Positions 41,735 through 53,487 of a DNA stretch of 64,000 bases are shown here, piece by piece. Below the pieces are notes generated by a model. It was not told the DNA's origin and ran no database searches. It saw only the letters and a program-made list of their open reading frames with translations. This stretch comes from Aphelocoma coerulescens (taxonomy: Eukaryota > Chordata > Aves > Passeriformes > Corvidae): NCBI RefSeq assembly GCF_041296385.1, contig NW_027184084.1, positions 2,294,001 to 2,358,000 on the forward strand. The letters run 5' to 3'. A program made the translations under genes and the position numbers. Position 1 is the stretch's first letter, and each line of letters starts with the position of its first letter.

Positions 41735-42417
41735 AACATGTCTGGAGTTACAGTAATCTGTAGCTTTGTAGGTTTGGTTGGTTCCTCAGTCCTTGGATTT
41801 TTAAAGGCTGCTGCTGTTGCATTTTTTCTTATTAGCATTTGCAAGGCCTGTTTGTGGCTGCCAAGCCATTCCAAATTTTAGGGTTTTTTTTTTTTCATTA
41901 GTGTGTACAAGTGTCTTGTTACTACCAGTTCCCAGGAATTTCATCTTTTTAGAGGAAATTTGGTACTTAGCTGAAGGCAGCTAACATGCAAACTACTATT
42001 TATTTATGTGCAAATGCTTGCAGTGTAGCAGTATTTGGGACAGCTGCAGTGAAAAGGTCCTGTGTTAGTATTAAACTTTTGAGAATCAGTTGTTAAACAC
42101 CAGCTCCTGTTTGTCTTTTTTTTTTTATTACTCAAACAGAATTGTAAGCAGAATGCATTCTAAATATAATGCTTTTGTTCTACATTCCTAATTACATCAA
42201 AACAGATTTTACTTACTAAACAGGATAAAACAAAAATAACTACTAGTACGTTAAAAATACAGTGCATGAAAAAAGGTACCTATATTACAGCTAGCAAAGA
42301 AATAGTTTAGATTGGGAATCAATGTGAGTTACCACCAAATTGATGATGGAGTACACATAAAGTCCTTTGCCTCAATTTCTGGAAAAGTAACCACTAAGAT
42401 CCGTCCAAACTTCGGGG
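41735..42417. other. Unassigned stretch, probably ERV-U remainder
   Basis: No coding frame. T-runs at 41886 and 42117. Position suggests the upstream side of ERV-U pol, but I cannot recognise it. Confidence 0.4.
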
Positions 42418-42890
42418 AGAAGTCCTACATGTTTCCAGGGGGTGTGTAGGAGACTTCTAACTCTGTGAAAGTTTGTGTAGCTTTTATAGTTTGTAAATTG
42501 AAGTGTCTGTCAGTCAGAAATTCCAGCAGCTTATCTCCCTACACCCTGGAAGTTCAGCAGCCTCAGTGTCCTGCCAACTCAGCCAGGTCGACTGGAACAT
42601 TGGGGCCCCTGACCACTAGGGAACACCAAAGATACCCCCAAAGCAGAAGAACACATGCATAAAGGGGAGGGGAAATATGTTAATGATTTTGGGTAAATTA
42701 TTATCACATGTATGTTTAGTCTGGGACAATCAATGAATATGTATGCAAAATACAGTATATAAACAGAAACTTCCCTGTACCATGCACAGCTTTGGGAGGA
42801 GCTATCCCCCCCATGCATCTGGCCAAATAAAGAATGCCTGCTTCTTAATGCTACATTGGTGTTAAGAAGGTTTTGTTTTACCAAATTTTT
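42418..42890 (+). repeat. LTR-I, probable LTR fragment
   Basis: Promoter-like AGTATATAAAC near 42755 and AATAAAG near 42826, followed by a short U5-like tail ending near ACCAAATTTTTGG. Borders are approximate. Confidence 0.5.
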
Positions 42891-43159
42891 GGTAAAATAA
42901 CCAAGTATTTGTTTGTATTTTAAGAATACAGAAATATGGTAGGAAATTATCTGTTAGAAAAATCCAAAATAGCACATCTTTGTAAGTATTTGAATTAATT
43001 CTACTTTAAAAAAACAGAATGCAGACATGATTTTCATTTGCCTTGTTACAGAAAAGAATTCAGACTGTAGTGTGGTGTTTTAATATATCTTTTAGAGATG
43101 TGTGCAGTAAACTTGAATTGTTCATTACTGATTTAAATTTTTCTAACTGAATGCTAGCA

Positions 43160-43736
43160 TGTAAATCAGGGGGAGGAGGGGGAAGCAGAAGTTAAATGAT
43201 TTGCTAAGAAGCTGTTTGTTAAAAACAATGCATACAGCTTGCCCAACACTTATTGTGCCTACCAAAGCAGGATGAGAAGATATGAGACTATTGATAAAGA
43301 AAAGGAATCTTGACCAAAGATCCTGTTTTTAACCTAAAACTAACTCAAACCAGTCTTGAAGTTTGGACTTAGCCCAGGGGCATAAAGAGCATGCGCAGGG
43401 AAGAAAGGTGAAAAGTTCAGAAGGAGGAAGACCCTTTACTTCATCTGAGGAAGACTCTTATTTCACCCCAGAGACCCCTGCCCACGACCACCAGACGACA
43501 CTGCACAAGCGCAACGCGAATGCAAATGACTTTTGGGCTCATTGCAATATGAGGCGAGGCTAGGCGGGGCTAGGTAATGAATATGTATAGGCATATTGGG
43601 AAACTTAATGAATACGGAGCTTGCAACCTGATATATACCAAGCTGAATGCAGCTGTCCCCCATGCGTCCCAGCACTGGAATAAACATACCTACTTTACTA
43701 CTTATTCCAGTAGTGGACTCTTTTCCGCATATCACA
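43160..43736 (+). mobile_element. LTR-H2, second LTR-H copy
   Basis: 577 bp, TGTAAATCAGGGGG to CATATCACA, AATAAA at 43679. Inverse orientation to LTR-H1. No clear target duplication. Confidence 0.8.
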
Positions 43737-43923
43737 TGCAGCTCTCTGAGCATCTGTTTTCCCTTTTTGCCTCTTCCTTTTCATTAGCACTTTTCTAATT
43801 ATACTAAAAACTACTTAATCAGATCACACGTTTTCTTAACATCATGTGAGTTCTTTTTTTAACTCAAAAAAAGGCTATAATGAGAGAACACCAAACTGAA
43901 TTAATTTTGCTTTGTTAAGGCTA

Positions 43924-44317
43924 TGTGAAAAATGGGAACGCACTCCCGGTTCTAAAGTGATTTCAGCTTTTATTATGTGGCCTAAAGCATAGGGGTCCGT
44001 GGGTAGAGTGCACGCCGATGGTCTGGGGAAAGTAGAGCAGGAGGGCTCCCGGTCAGTGACAAGCGTGGATGCTGCAGAGCTGGTGCTGGATCTTCTTCTT
44101 CAGAGCAGGGATGTTCCTGATGTTCAAGGTTGAGTGGCACACTTCACTGACCTGGATGCCCCCTTTTTATACTGTTCTTTGTCCCTTTGGATTGGTCTCT
44201 GTTTGGATCCTTCATTTGCATGAAGGTTAAGGCGCTGATTGGTTCTTAAGGGTTTTGTCCAGGCTGGCTCGTTGCTTGGGGGGGGGGGGGGGGTGCACTT
44301 TACTTAGGTGTAACACA
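43924..44317 (-). repeat. LTR-V, 3' LTR of a minus-strand ERV
   Basis: 394 bp. Minus strand TGTGTTACACC to CATTTTTCACA, the same ending as the ERV-C LTR. AATAAA on minus near 43978. It is preceded on minus by purine-rich AGAAAAGGGGTAC, so it is likely a 3' LTR. A 16-18 bp G-run lies near 44278. Confidence 0.65.
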
Positions 44318-44639
44318 GTACCCCTTTTCTAATATAATAACCAAACCTTTTAACAGTACATGCATTATTAACATAATTATTAACTATTTAACAATATTAC
44401 TATTAACAGTATAAGTTTCCAACCTATTTTTGACAGCTACACGGATGGTGGCCTTCATCTTGTCTCAGTCTCCTCCATGGACAAAAGCATCCATTTTGTA
44501 TTGGAAGGTTCATCAGTAGTGGAAAGATGATAGCATTGTCTAAACCTGAGGACACTTTATGGGTTTGCACCTGCTCTGGGTAACACAAAATGTTATTGTA
44601 TTCCATATCTATCTCTGCCCAAAATTGTTACTGTCTTTT
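44318..44639 (-). other. Short internal tail of the LTR-V element
   Basis: Contains the polypurine tract next to LTR-V. Otherwise AT-rich and without a recognisable frame; upstream sequence is cut by ERV-O. Confidence 0.4.
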
Positions 44640-45447
44640 TAAGACCTGACAGCATGACTGGAAACAGAACTGCAAAGCCGGAGAGTGTTGGTCCCTTTAA
44701 AATATCATGGGTCTCTCAGGCAGACCCTCTTTTGCCTTGTGGTCTTTGCTCAAGGCAGAAACTCAGCTTCATTTTTTTTTTCCTCTCTTTTGTTTCTCTC
44801 TTGCATCTTGGACTGCCTCAAGGTGAATTCCAGGAGTGCCTGTCTGCAGTCAGAGCACAGTGCCGAAAAGAACAGATAGACTTTGCTGCAGTCCTAATTG
44901 CCCGAAGCCCTGCAACAGCTCCTAGCCAAGGTGAGAAAGCATTTAGTCACCCCAGCCCAGCTGCTTTGCCTTGCCTTGCCTTGTCTTGCCGTCTCCTGTC
45001 AAGAGGGAGGCAAAGTCCCTCCACGAGTTCTAGCCCTTGACCGAGTACAAGCAACCAGAGTGTGCCAGCCGCTTTTCTTGACAGAGCTGCTGTTACTGGA
45101 GACATAAGAAGGGGGAGGGCTGACATAATTTTCCCTTTGTCTCCCTACATGTGGTCGCCTGTGGCTGGTGCCATCTTGGGGAATGGGTCATTTGACCATT
45201 TTAAGTTCCTCTTTGTTACTGGGGGGAATCTGTGGGATTGAGAAATTTTGTATCTAGTGATCACTGCTGGTTTGTTTTGGGTTTTTTTTGCCCGTTGCTT
45301 ATTTTGTTTTTCTTTTAGTAAACTGTTATTTTTTTCACTTATATCTACTCTTATTTGTTTCTCCTTATTGGTGGAAAGGGCTTGGTTAAAACAAAAGGGG
45401 AGAACTCATTTTAGAGTGTTCCCCTTAAATTGTCTTAAACCAAGACA
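44640..45447 (+). repeat. 5' LTR of ERV-O
   Basis: Ends TTAAACCAAGACA at 45447, followed by TGGTGCTCAACTAAAATAGG in the primer-site position (45452). The left border is uncertain. The 45300-45447 end parallels the fragment at 36609-37008. Confidence 0.6.
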
Positions 45448-47031
45448 AATTTGGTGCTCAACTAAAATAGGCACAAGAGAGAAACTGAAAAAAATAACAA
45501 TTTTGTCTAAGACGTGTATTTGGTACAGAACTCACTGGTCACCATGCTGCTCAGTCTAATCATGGGGGTGTGGCACCTAGGTTTGTATACTTCATATATA
45601 TGGTACAATCTGCCTGAGATATGGCTCTTTTTTTGGATCAGGGACACAAACCAAGATTGCTTTGTTGATACATTCTGCAATATCAGCTTATGTAAAGATA
45701 ACATCAGAGGCAGCGACGATTATTTGGGATGTGTATTCATTGCTGTTTGCCTGTCCTGGTCTTGCCTGCTACTTCTGGGAGTTTATTAATAATTGCACCC
45801 AGCCTGTTGGGGAAATAGTAGGGAATTATTTTTCCCAGCCTTTCACCTCCTTCTCCCCCTTTCAGGTCTGACATCACCTTTTGAGAATGTTCATTTCACT
45901 CTGAATGTTAAAGGCACCATATTACTGTTGCTAATTCTGCTATGTCTCCTCTGTACTGTCTACAACACATTTAGAATCAGGGCTGAGATTTCCAGGGAGG
46001 TTTCCCAGAGATCTGCCCCAGTGGTGGAAAATCCTGGATGGCATGGGATATTGGAGAATATAGGCCAGGTCCTGAAGAAATACTTTGCCCCCATAGTTTG
46101 GAATTTTCCCCCTGAACAATTTCAGAACCCAGCTGAGGTAGGAAAATATCTGAAAGAAAATTGAAATTATAGCTCCAAAGAGGGGCAGCTTATTGCACTG
46201 TGCTAGTCCCTGGCTAATGCTTATCGCACCCTGCTCATTACTGTACAGCAGCAGCTACAGACAGAGGGAAAGGAGAACAAATCAGCAGACACCAGTCACT
46301 CAGGCTGCAGCTAAAACAGCCAGCCAGCCAAAGAAAATAGCAGTCACCCCTGTCCAGAGGAGGAAATATAAGACCAAATCCATTTGCCAGGTGGATGATG
46401 ATGGGGACCCAGGACCCTCACAGCCAGCAGAAGAATCAGAACCAGAAATATTCACTAAATCTTTATGCTTAGAAAGTCTCTGCAATCTGAGGAAAGACCT
46501 CACCTGACAACCCAATGAGTCTATATTGAGCTGGTTAATCAGAGTCTGGGACACTGCAGGTGATAGTACTATTTTGGATGGTACTGAAGTGAGGCACCTG
46601 GGATCTCTGTTGTGTGATGTGGGTATTGACCAGGGGATCGTGAGGAAGCCAGAACTTCTCAGCCTCTGGATGCGACTCTTAACAACCTTGAAGGAGTAAT
46701 ACCTTTGCGAAGATCTCCAGCTTCAGCAAGGCCCTTGGAAGACCATAGAGCAAGGAATCCAATGCCTGTGGGAGCTGGCTGTGATAGAGATCCTCTTCTC
46801 AAATGGCAACCAAACCACTAAAAGTCCAGACCTAGTAAAATGTACAACACTGATGTGGCTCAAACTCGCATGACTCGGGACACAAATGTACTCCCATTTC
46901 CTAGAGATAATGCAATGGAATGAGGGAAACAAGACAGTGGGTGCTATGACAAGAAGGTTCCAGACATGAAGATACTGTCCACACCCTGACATGAGCCCAA
47001 ATTTCAGCTGTGGAAACAGACTTGACCAAGC
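45448..47031 (+). pseudogene. ERV-O gag, N-terminal and capsid part
   Basis: ERVL-like Gag, more decayed than ERV-B. Seen: FWEFINNCTQP, then FENVHFTLNVK followed by hydrophobic TILLLLILLCLLCTV and basic FRIRAEIS (about 45910-45990), a likely membrane segment. Then NFPPEQFQ, a linker, LRKDLT*QPNESILSWLIRVWD and LDGTEVRHLGSL. Multiple frameshifts (near 45870 and 46165) and stops (46505, 46699, 46872). Cut at 47032 by ERV-N; it resumes at 51887. Confidence 0.75.
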
Positions 47032-47469
47032 TGATGCCTAGGTTTTAACTTTTATATTTTCCGTATTCTGTACTGCTTCGAGTGTAACTCTGAGGTTTCT
47101 TGTAGCTTGCTAATTTCTGCTCGCTTGTGCTAGGTAGATACAACAAAGCCTCTCCCAGCCGGCTCTCCAAGGTCACCCAGACCATCCTAGGCCCAAAAAG
47201 TATAATCCAAAGAGCTTCTAAGGGGGGCCAGCTGTGGGGAAATTACATCATTAAACTGAAGCTTTAATTGGAGAATTAACCCTGATATGCAAATGAACCA
47301 AACCTATAAAGGTGTGAAGAACTCATGACGTGTTGTCCATCTTGGGGTCCATTTTTGGCAATAGCCTGTGGCTCCCAGGGTATACCTTTGAAGGCCTTTC
47401 AAATAAATACCTATTTTATTCTTTTACTCCTGTCCAGTCTCTGTGTCTAGGCGACCTCTTAAGGCATCA
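47032..47469 (+). repeat. 5' LTR of ERV-N
   Basis: 438 bp, TGATGCCTAGG to GGCATCA, AATAAA near 47404. Same terminal repeats as LTR-A. Confidence 0.83.
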
Positions 47470-48086
47470 GTTCTTTGGCACCACCAGAAGGGACAACGAG
47501 GCTTCCAAAAATCCTCTGGGACTCAGAAAGATCCAGTTCAGCTCCCTCCCCTCTGCTGGCACCCGGGGGGGCAGTTGCAGCAGTCCAGGAGGCAGAGGAG
47601 CTCCAAGAGCCCAGAAAACTCTCCAGATCCAGCACAGAGGCACAGTGAGTAACTGAATAAAGGTGGTATTCTGTTGTTAACACCTGAATTAGGTGTAAAG
47701 AGATCTCTTGTAGTTAGTTTGGGGACTCGGGAGGGTCCAAGGGGGTTTCCTTTGGTGTTTCCCCTTTCTGTTAGCTTGCTAGCTCGTGAGAGCTTATCAG
47801 GGAACGTTCCATTCAGGGATTTAATTTTCCCTCTGTTGGTTTGTTCCTGCCTTGTGAAAAGGTTAGGAGGATTGTAGCCGACATACTTTGGCACATAGCC
47901 AGGTGGTGCAGAGGCTTAGGGCTTGGATTGTATTTCCAGCCACAGTTTGTATCCCCGGGGTGTGGGTTCGAATCCTACCTTCTTTAGTTTTCTCTCCTTG
48001 CTTTATAGTGTTTTTAGATCTTGTTGCTTTATTTTCGTGAATTTTCTGTTTATAAGCACAAAACCATAGGTGGTAATATTTCTTGT
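47470..48086 (+). promoter_or_regulatory. ERV-N leader and primer binding site
   Basis: TGGCACCACCAGAAGGGAC starts at 47476, a diverged relative of the tRNA-Arg-type site of ERV-A. About 600 bp of leader follow, including a tRNA-like module at 47884-47985. The gag ATG is at 48087. Confidence 0.55.
47884..47985 (+). other. tRNA-like module in ERV-N leader
   Basis: A-box-like TAGCCAGGTGG (47896-47906) and perfect B box GGTTCGAATCC (47965-47975), with a possible anticodon-type stem (TTGGA/TCCAG) between. The box spacing of 69 is long, as in class II tRNAs. No acceptor stem pairing is evident. It lies 110 bp upstream of gag. Confidence 0.55.
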
Positions 48087-50038
48087 ATGGGGACTGAAGT
48101 ACCACCGAACACCCCTTTAAAATTTGTATTAGATAACTGGGCAAAGTTGATTGGCAAAGATAAAACCCTTACAAAAGCAGAATTAATTAGGCTTTCTACA
48201 TTGTTTTGGCCAGCTTACAGGTTGAATAACTGGCAGAAATGGCCGCAATACGGCACTCTAAATGAAGAATTAATATTGAGTTTAATATCGTATCATCGAA
48301 GAGACCACTGTTTCTTAGAACTAGAGTATGCGAAGCTTTTCTTGGCTGCTTCTAAGTTACAAATACCTAAGAAAGAGCATATACTATTTTTAAGGAGAAA
48401 AGAGAGAAAGGTTAAGAAGTCTATGTTGGACCTGACAAAGGGGGAAGACATGGAAATGGATTTAATTGCTCCCGTCTTGAGATGGGGCGCCCTTCCCCCT
48501 CCTCCTCCTCCTCCCCCTCCTCCTCCTCCTTCTCAGCCGACACGGGTCCCGGGGGCGGGGAGGGGAGGACAGGCAGCAGTGGATGGATTCTGGCCGGTGA
48601 GGGAAGAGAAGGGGGGGGGCGGACTGTCCGCCCCCGCCACCTCCTGCGGACTTGGGAGATTTCCCAGCTGCGACTCAGGCTCCGGCAGGGCCGCACCTGA
48701 AAAGGGAAGACGATTGGCCGTGGCAGCCTCGGAAGGCGTTCGCATCTTCAGTGGCTTCGGCCCAGAAGCCGCCCGGCTCTCTCCCCCCTCCCCTCCGGTC
48801 CCTCCAGAGGGGAGGAGCTGAAGGGAGGGGACAGCCAGCGTGTGCAGCCTACGGCACCGCCCTTAGAGGAGGAGCCGGCGGGGGGCAGGACTTTCCACCA
48901 GAGGGGCAGGGAGGGAACTTCCCGCGGGGGGGGTGACGTTCCTCCCTCTCCCAGGCGTTGTTGTTACCATGACAACACCGCGCGCCAAGCGGCTGGCTCA
49001 GGAGATGACGTCATCGAAGCGCGCAGGCGCAGGGGCAAACCTGACACGCAATCAGACAGCTCCGACACTGGCAGCTCCTCTGAAGAGGAAGATGAGATAG
49101 CTGCTTTAAGCAGGCGAAAGAGGGGAAAGACAGCAAGAAAAGCAATAAGGGAGCGAAGCCCAATTGTTACACGGACCAGAACAAAAAAGGAGCCAGTTTT
49201 ACAAGCCCCTCTGAGGCAGGCTGCGGGTAACCAAGGACCAGTCTATATAAAGGTTCCATACTCCCTCATAGAGTTAGAACAATGGAAGAGTACAGTGGGA
49301 AAATATAAGGAAAATCCAGACAAGGTGGCTACTTTGGTACAAAGAGCAATTCAAACACAGAACCCTGACTGATTTGGTAGTTATGATAGACACACTGCTT
49401 GATCCCACTGAAAAGCAGATGGTGAAGAAAGTTATTGTAGACTCTGTGGAATCAGGCATGGGATGCTACAAGGTACAGTTGCAGATAATTTTCCAAGGTG
49501 GGACCCAAATGTGCCAGCAGATATGCAAAGATTAAAACGGTATCAAGATCTCATAGTATATGGATTGAAGCATGGTGTCCCTAAAACTCTCAGCTGGGCA
49601 AAACTTTATGAAGTGAAGCAAGGTCCTAATGAAACTCCTGATTTTTTGAATAGGTTAAGAGAAGCTGCTATCAAATTCACACACATAAATCCTGATACAA
49701 CAGAAGGGGCCCTTCATCTGGCTTATTTATTTATGGGCCAGGCTTCAAATGATATAAGGAGAAAGTTGCAAAAGTTAGAAGGGGTTCAAGACATGAATAA
49801 AATGTTAGAAGTAGCCTGGAGAGCGTTTCAAGATAGAGACTCCAGTGACAAAGGGAAACCCTGTCCCAGGAGGAAGGATAGTCAGGAAAAGACATCTAAG
49901 AAAGCCTCTCCCCCTAGGGACAAAGACACATGCGCTTATTGCAAGAAGAAAGGGCATTGGAAAGCTGACTGTCTGATGCTGAAAAAGACACCCCCAGTTC
50001 CACAGCTCCCATTAGAACGAAACTCAAGCTCAGAATGA
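48087..50038 (+). pseudogene. ERV-N gag
   Basis: Starts MGTEVPPNTPLKF (Gly2 myristoylation signal), chosen over an upstream in-frame ATG. Matrix has WPQYGTLNEELI, followed by a polyproline run (48494-48535) and a Gly/Arg/Pro-rich p12-like region with a frameshift near 48820. The next frame has SDSSDTGSSSEEEDEI, a basic patch, then capsid (PLRQAAGNQGPVYIK). After an indel near 49370 the capsid continues (WDPNVPADM) with the major homology region around NETPDFLNRLREAA. Nucleocapsid CAYCKKKGHWKADC is intact. Ends at TGA 50036-50038. Confidence 0.83.
50036..50038 (+). promoter_or_regulatory. In-frame UGA between ERV-N gag and pro
   Basis: Protease continues in the gag frame after TGA (GAA TGA TGG GGA). 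Gammaretroviruses express Pol by readthrough of one stop, so this may be the native signal. It could equally be a decayed Trp codon. Confidence 0.4.
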
Positions 50039-51886
50039 TGGGGACCGAAGGCTTCTCCCCTAGCAGAGCCTTTGGTTATAGCCAAGCTGGGGAAAGATGA
50101 TATAGAATTTCTGGTAGACACCGGCATGGCATATTCTGTGTCATAGGTTAGCAAGCATAGTCCCGGAAGGGATGTCCTTGCTAAGGGGTGCTTACAGCTT
50201 CCTCCGGGACCTGATAGAACCTATCAGCTGGCCAGTTTGAATATGGACAATTCTTTAAGCCACTTAAAGTTGTGATCGCCTCTGTGATACACACTTAAGA
50301 ATAGACAAACTCCCCCCCAAGCTCTCTCTCGTTTCCGGCGCTGGGACAGGTGGCTGCGGGGCCCCGAGCGGGGCCCAGTAGGCCCAGCCCCGGCCCCTGC
50401 TTGGGCCCGGGGCCGGGCCGGGCCACGGCTCCAGGATGACCCCCCCCAGCAGAGCTGTGGGCAGCCAAAGCAGCTCGGCTCCCCTCCCTCCCCTCTCCAC
50501 TGCGGCCAAGATTTCAGCAAAGCGGCACCTCTGTCCGGCAGAGGTCAGATGACCAACAGCGATAAGCCACACAGCAGCAAGGCCGAGGTGAGATTAACCC
50601 TTTTATTGCTGTGAAGAGCTGAAAACCTAAGGGAAGAGAAAGAGGAGATGCTTAAAGCTGAAATTCTGTTGTGAAGCTATGATATATCAGAGTATCCCAT
50701 TGTAATTTCATGAAGATATGGGGGGTGGAGTGTTCAACTCGTAAGCAAAAGCACCTGCGCTGAGATAGGCAGATGCTGATGCAGCTGTAATTTCATGAGA
50801 ATTTTGGACAGGGAGAGATGGAAGCGATGAGGACTTTGGCTCCAAATGGGAAAGGAGAAACCTCAGTTCCTAGAGATGCTCCCAGAGATAGTCCTAACGA
50901 TGAAGATGAGGAAGACCCTTTGCTCCCCGGGAAGGAGAAGGGCCTCTGTTCTTGTTTCTGAACGGCTCAACCTTAAGATTGTACCCCAAAAAACTTCAAG
51001 AGTGGACCCTCAAAAGCAGTTGCGGGAAAAGCTGCAAGGAACTCACATGCGAAAAGCTGTGGAAAGGGACTCGCATGTGAGCAGAGAGACCTCTTCCTAA
51101 ATGGACTGAACAATATTTGGAAGTGGGCAGCTGTCTCGTTGTGATAATGTGTTCATAGCATGAGCAAGAAGAAACTTCTCTTTCTAAATGGACTGAACAA
51201 GGTTATTATGGAAGTGGTAAACAGACTGAACATCTTAAGGGTTGTCTTTTTACATTGTCAGTGGGAAAAGGGAGGAAGGTGGGGGGAGGAGGAGAGTTCT
51301 GAAGGTGTGGTATAATTTTTTTCCCTCTTTTAGGTCTGTTAATAAACTTTATATTCTTTCAAGTTTGGTGCCTGCTTTGCATTTCTCCTAATTCTTATCT
51401 CACAGAAGATAAACAGTAATCAGTATTTTGGACCAAACCACTACACTGTGTTGAATATTTTAGAAGGGAAACTGAGTCACGAAACTGTTCATGTGGTTGG
51501 GACAACAGGGGTAACTGAAACACAGCCTTTCTTCCAACCTTTGAAATTTAAACTGGGGAAGCATTGGGTAACTCATCAATTTCTTTACATGCCCAACTCC
51601 CCTAAACCATTGCTGGGGAGGGATTTGTTAGAGAAATTGGAAGCTGAAATTAAATTTAGAAGAGGGGAGGGATTTCGAGTTATCATTCCAGAAACTAAAT
51701 TTGTTGAAGTTCCTGCACTTTTTATACAGGACAGATGTGGCAAAATCCCCATTGAAGTCGAACATGCTGTCAATCCAATTGTTTGGGCCAGTGATGTTCC
51801 AGGAAGATCCAAACAGGCAGAACCAGTGAGCATTGCACTCAAACCAGGAGCTACACCGGTAAGGCAAAAACAATATCCTTTAAATT
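50039..51886 (+). pseudogene. ERV-N protease and RT start, split by LTR-F3
   Basis: Protease begins LVIAKLGKDD and FLVDTGMAYS (active site DTG near 50116). It is interrupted by LTR-F3, then resumes at 51446 as VLNILEGKLSHETV. LLGRDLLEKL is at about 51610 and the linker reaches PVRQKQYPL (51855). The element ends at 51886 before any RT motif. Nearly identical in layout to ERV-A 1215-721. Confidence 0.82.
50139..51445 (+). mobile_element. LTR-F3, solo LTR in ERV-N protease
   Basis: Starts TGTCATAGGTTAGC like LTR-F1. It stops at ACCACTACA, 43 bp short of LTR-F1 and F2, yet the ERV-N frame resumes immediately. CTGTG occurs at 50136-50140 and 51446-51450, a 5-bp duplication if the element is read from TCATAGG. 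Confidence 0.82.
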
Positions 51887-53487
51887 TGATAAAATTATGT
51901 GGAAATTAGAAGAAAGAATTGAAGAGACCCATCAGAAACTCAGGAAGGAGCTTAAAGAAATATTCTCCAAGTTTCGTCAGTACAGATCAGAGCCCCTGCT
52001 ATCAGAAGCAGATGTCCCCCAGCTAGGAAGACGGAGTACATCCCATGAAGTGAGCTGTGGTTCTTCTTGTGTGAGCATGGGGAAGATATGAGAAGATGGG
52101 ATGGAAAACCTACTTTTGTCCTAGCAGCACGGGTGTGTAAGCTAAAGGAGGAAATAACTAACAGGGAATTCTACAAGAATGAATGTAGCTCCAGTTTCAT
52201 GTGAACGAGCTACTAGGCATAACAGAAGGGAGGATGACATGTCTGATCCCCTTGAAAGGATCTCCAGAATGTATGCCCAGGGAGAAAACGATAGCCAGAA
52301 CTAGAGGGGGTTTGCCTCTAGCCAGGTAGAGGCAAGTGAAAATTGGGTCTATTGGACTGTGTGGATCTGATGGCCTGGCACATCAGAACCACAGAAATAC
52401 AAAGCTTTGGTTGACACTAGCACAAAATCTAGCCTGATACCTTCAGGATATGTGGGGGCAGAACCAGTTTCCATTGCTGGGGTGACAGGAGGGTCTTAGC
52501 AGTTGACTCTGTTGGAAGCTGAGGTGAGCTTGACCAGGAAGGAGTGGAAGAAACACCCTATTGTGACTGGTCCAGAGGCCCTGTGTATTCTCAGTATAGA
52601 TTACCTCAGGAGTGGTATTCCAAAGACCCAAAAGGACATTGGTGGGCTTTTGGGATATCTGCTATGGAGACAGAAGGCATCAGACAGTTAAATACCTTGC
52701 CTGGTGTCTCAGAGGACCCTTCTGCTGTGGGACTACTGAGGGTTGAAGAACAACAGGTGCCAATTGCCACCACTACAGTGCATCGTCAGCAATACCACAC
52801 AAACAGAGACTGATTTTCATCCATAAGATGATCCGTGAACTGGAGACCCTGGGAGCAGTCAATATGACGTCCTCACCCTTCAAAAGCCCATATGGCCTGT
52901 ATGTAAGTCTATCAGAGAATGGAGACTATTGTGACCTGAATGAAGTCACACCATCACTGAGTGCTGCTGTGCCAGACATGCTGGAACCTCAGTACCAACG
53001 GGAGTCCAAAACAACAAAATGGTATGCCACTACTGATATTGCTAATGCGTTTTTCTCCATTCCTCTAGCAGCAGAGTGCAGGCCACAGTTTGCTTTCACT
53101 GGGAGGGGTGTGCAGTACACCTGGAACCGACTGCCCCAGGGGTGGAAACAGTCCCACTATTTGCCATGGACTGATCCAGACTGCACTGGAAAAGGGTGAG
53201 GCTCCAGAACATCTGCAGTGCATTGATGATATCATGGTATGGAGGAACACAGCAGAGGAGGTTTTTGAGAAAGGGGAGAAAATAATCCAGATTTTCTTGA
53301 AAGCCAGTTTTGCCATCAAAGTCAAGGAACCTGCCCAGGAAATTCAGTTCCTGGAGTGAAATGGCAAGACAGCCACTGGCAGATTTGAACTGAGCTGATT
53401 AATAAGATAGCTGCAATGTCCTCACAGACTAGCAAGACAGAAACACAGGCTTTCCTAGGTGCTGTGGCTTTTTGGAAGATGTACATC
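51887..53487 (+). pseudogene. ERV-O gag end, protease and RT
   Basis: Gag resumes with a coiled coil (LEERIEETHQKLRKEL) and RRSTSHEVSCG, matching ERV-B. UAG at 52302 separates pro in the same frame. Protease reads LVDTSTKSS, where the catalytic Gly of DTG is Ser, then GVTGGS. RT has TTDIANAFFSIP and LPQGWK, a frameshift near 53140, and the catalytic box CIDD (Tyr lost) near 53220. It ends TKTETQAFLGAVAFWKMY, where LTR-P enters. Clearly orthologous in order to ERV-B 4900-6530. Confidence 0.82.
52302..52304 (+). promoter_or_regulatory. In-frame UAG between ERV-O gag and pro
   Basis: Context AACTAGAGGGGG; same frame before and after, same position as the ERV-B UAG at 5316. Confidence 0.5.

Larger units (their letters stand above)
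47032..51886 (+). mobile_element. ERV-N, gammaretrovirus-like provirus, 3' truncated
   Basis: 5' LTR, leader, full-length gag, protease (split by LTR-F3) and the first RT codons, ending at 51886 without a 3' LTR. The ERV-O sequence is contiguous across it: AAGC before, TGATAAAATT after, and the ERV-O frame can be followed through. No target duplication seen. Confidence 0.78.

Noticed and set aside
44278..44294. G-run as a telomeric or quadruplex element
   Set aside because: Single homopolymer inside LTR-V; similar runs occur in LTR-F and LTR-B copies and look like simple slippage.
47884..47985. Functional tRNA gene
   Set aside because: Boxes A and B are present, but the spacing is long, no acceptor stem pairs, and the anticodon is inconsistent with a class II tRNA. 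Kept as tRNA-like only.
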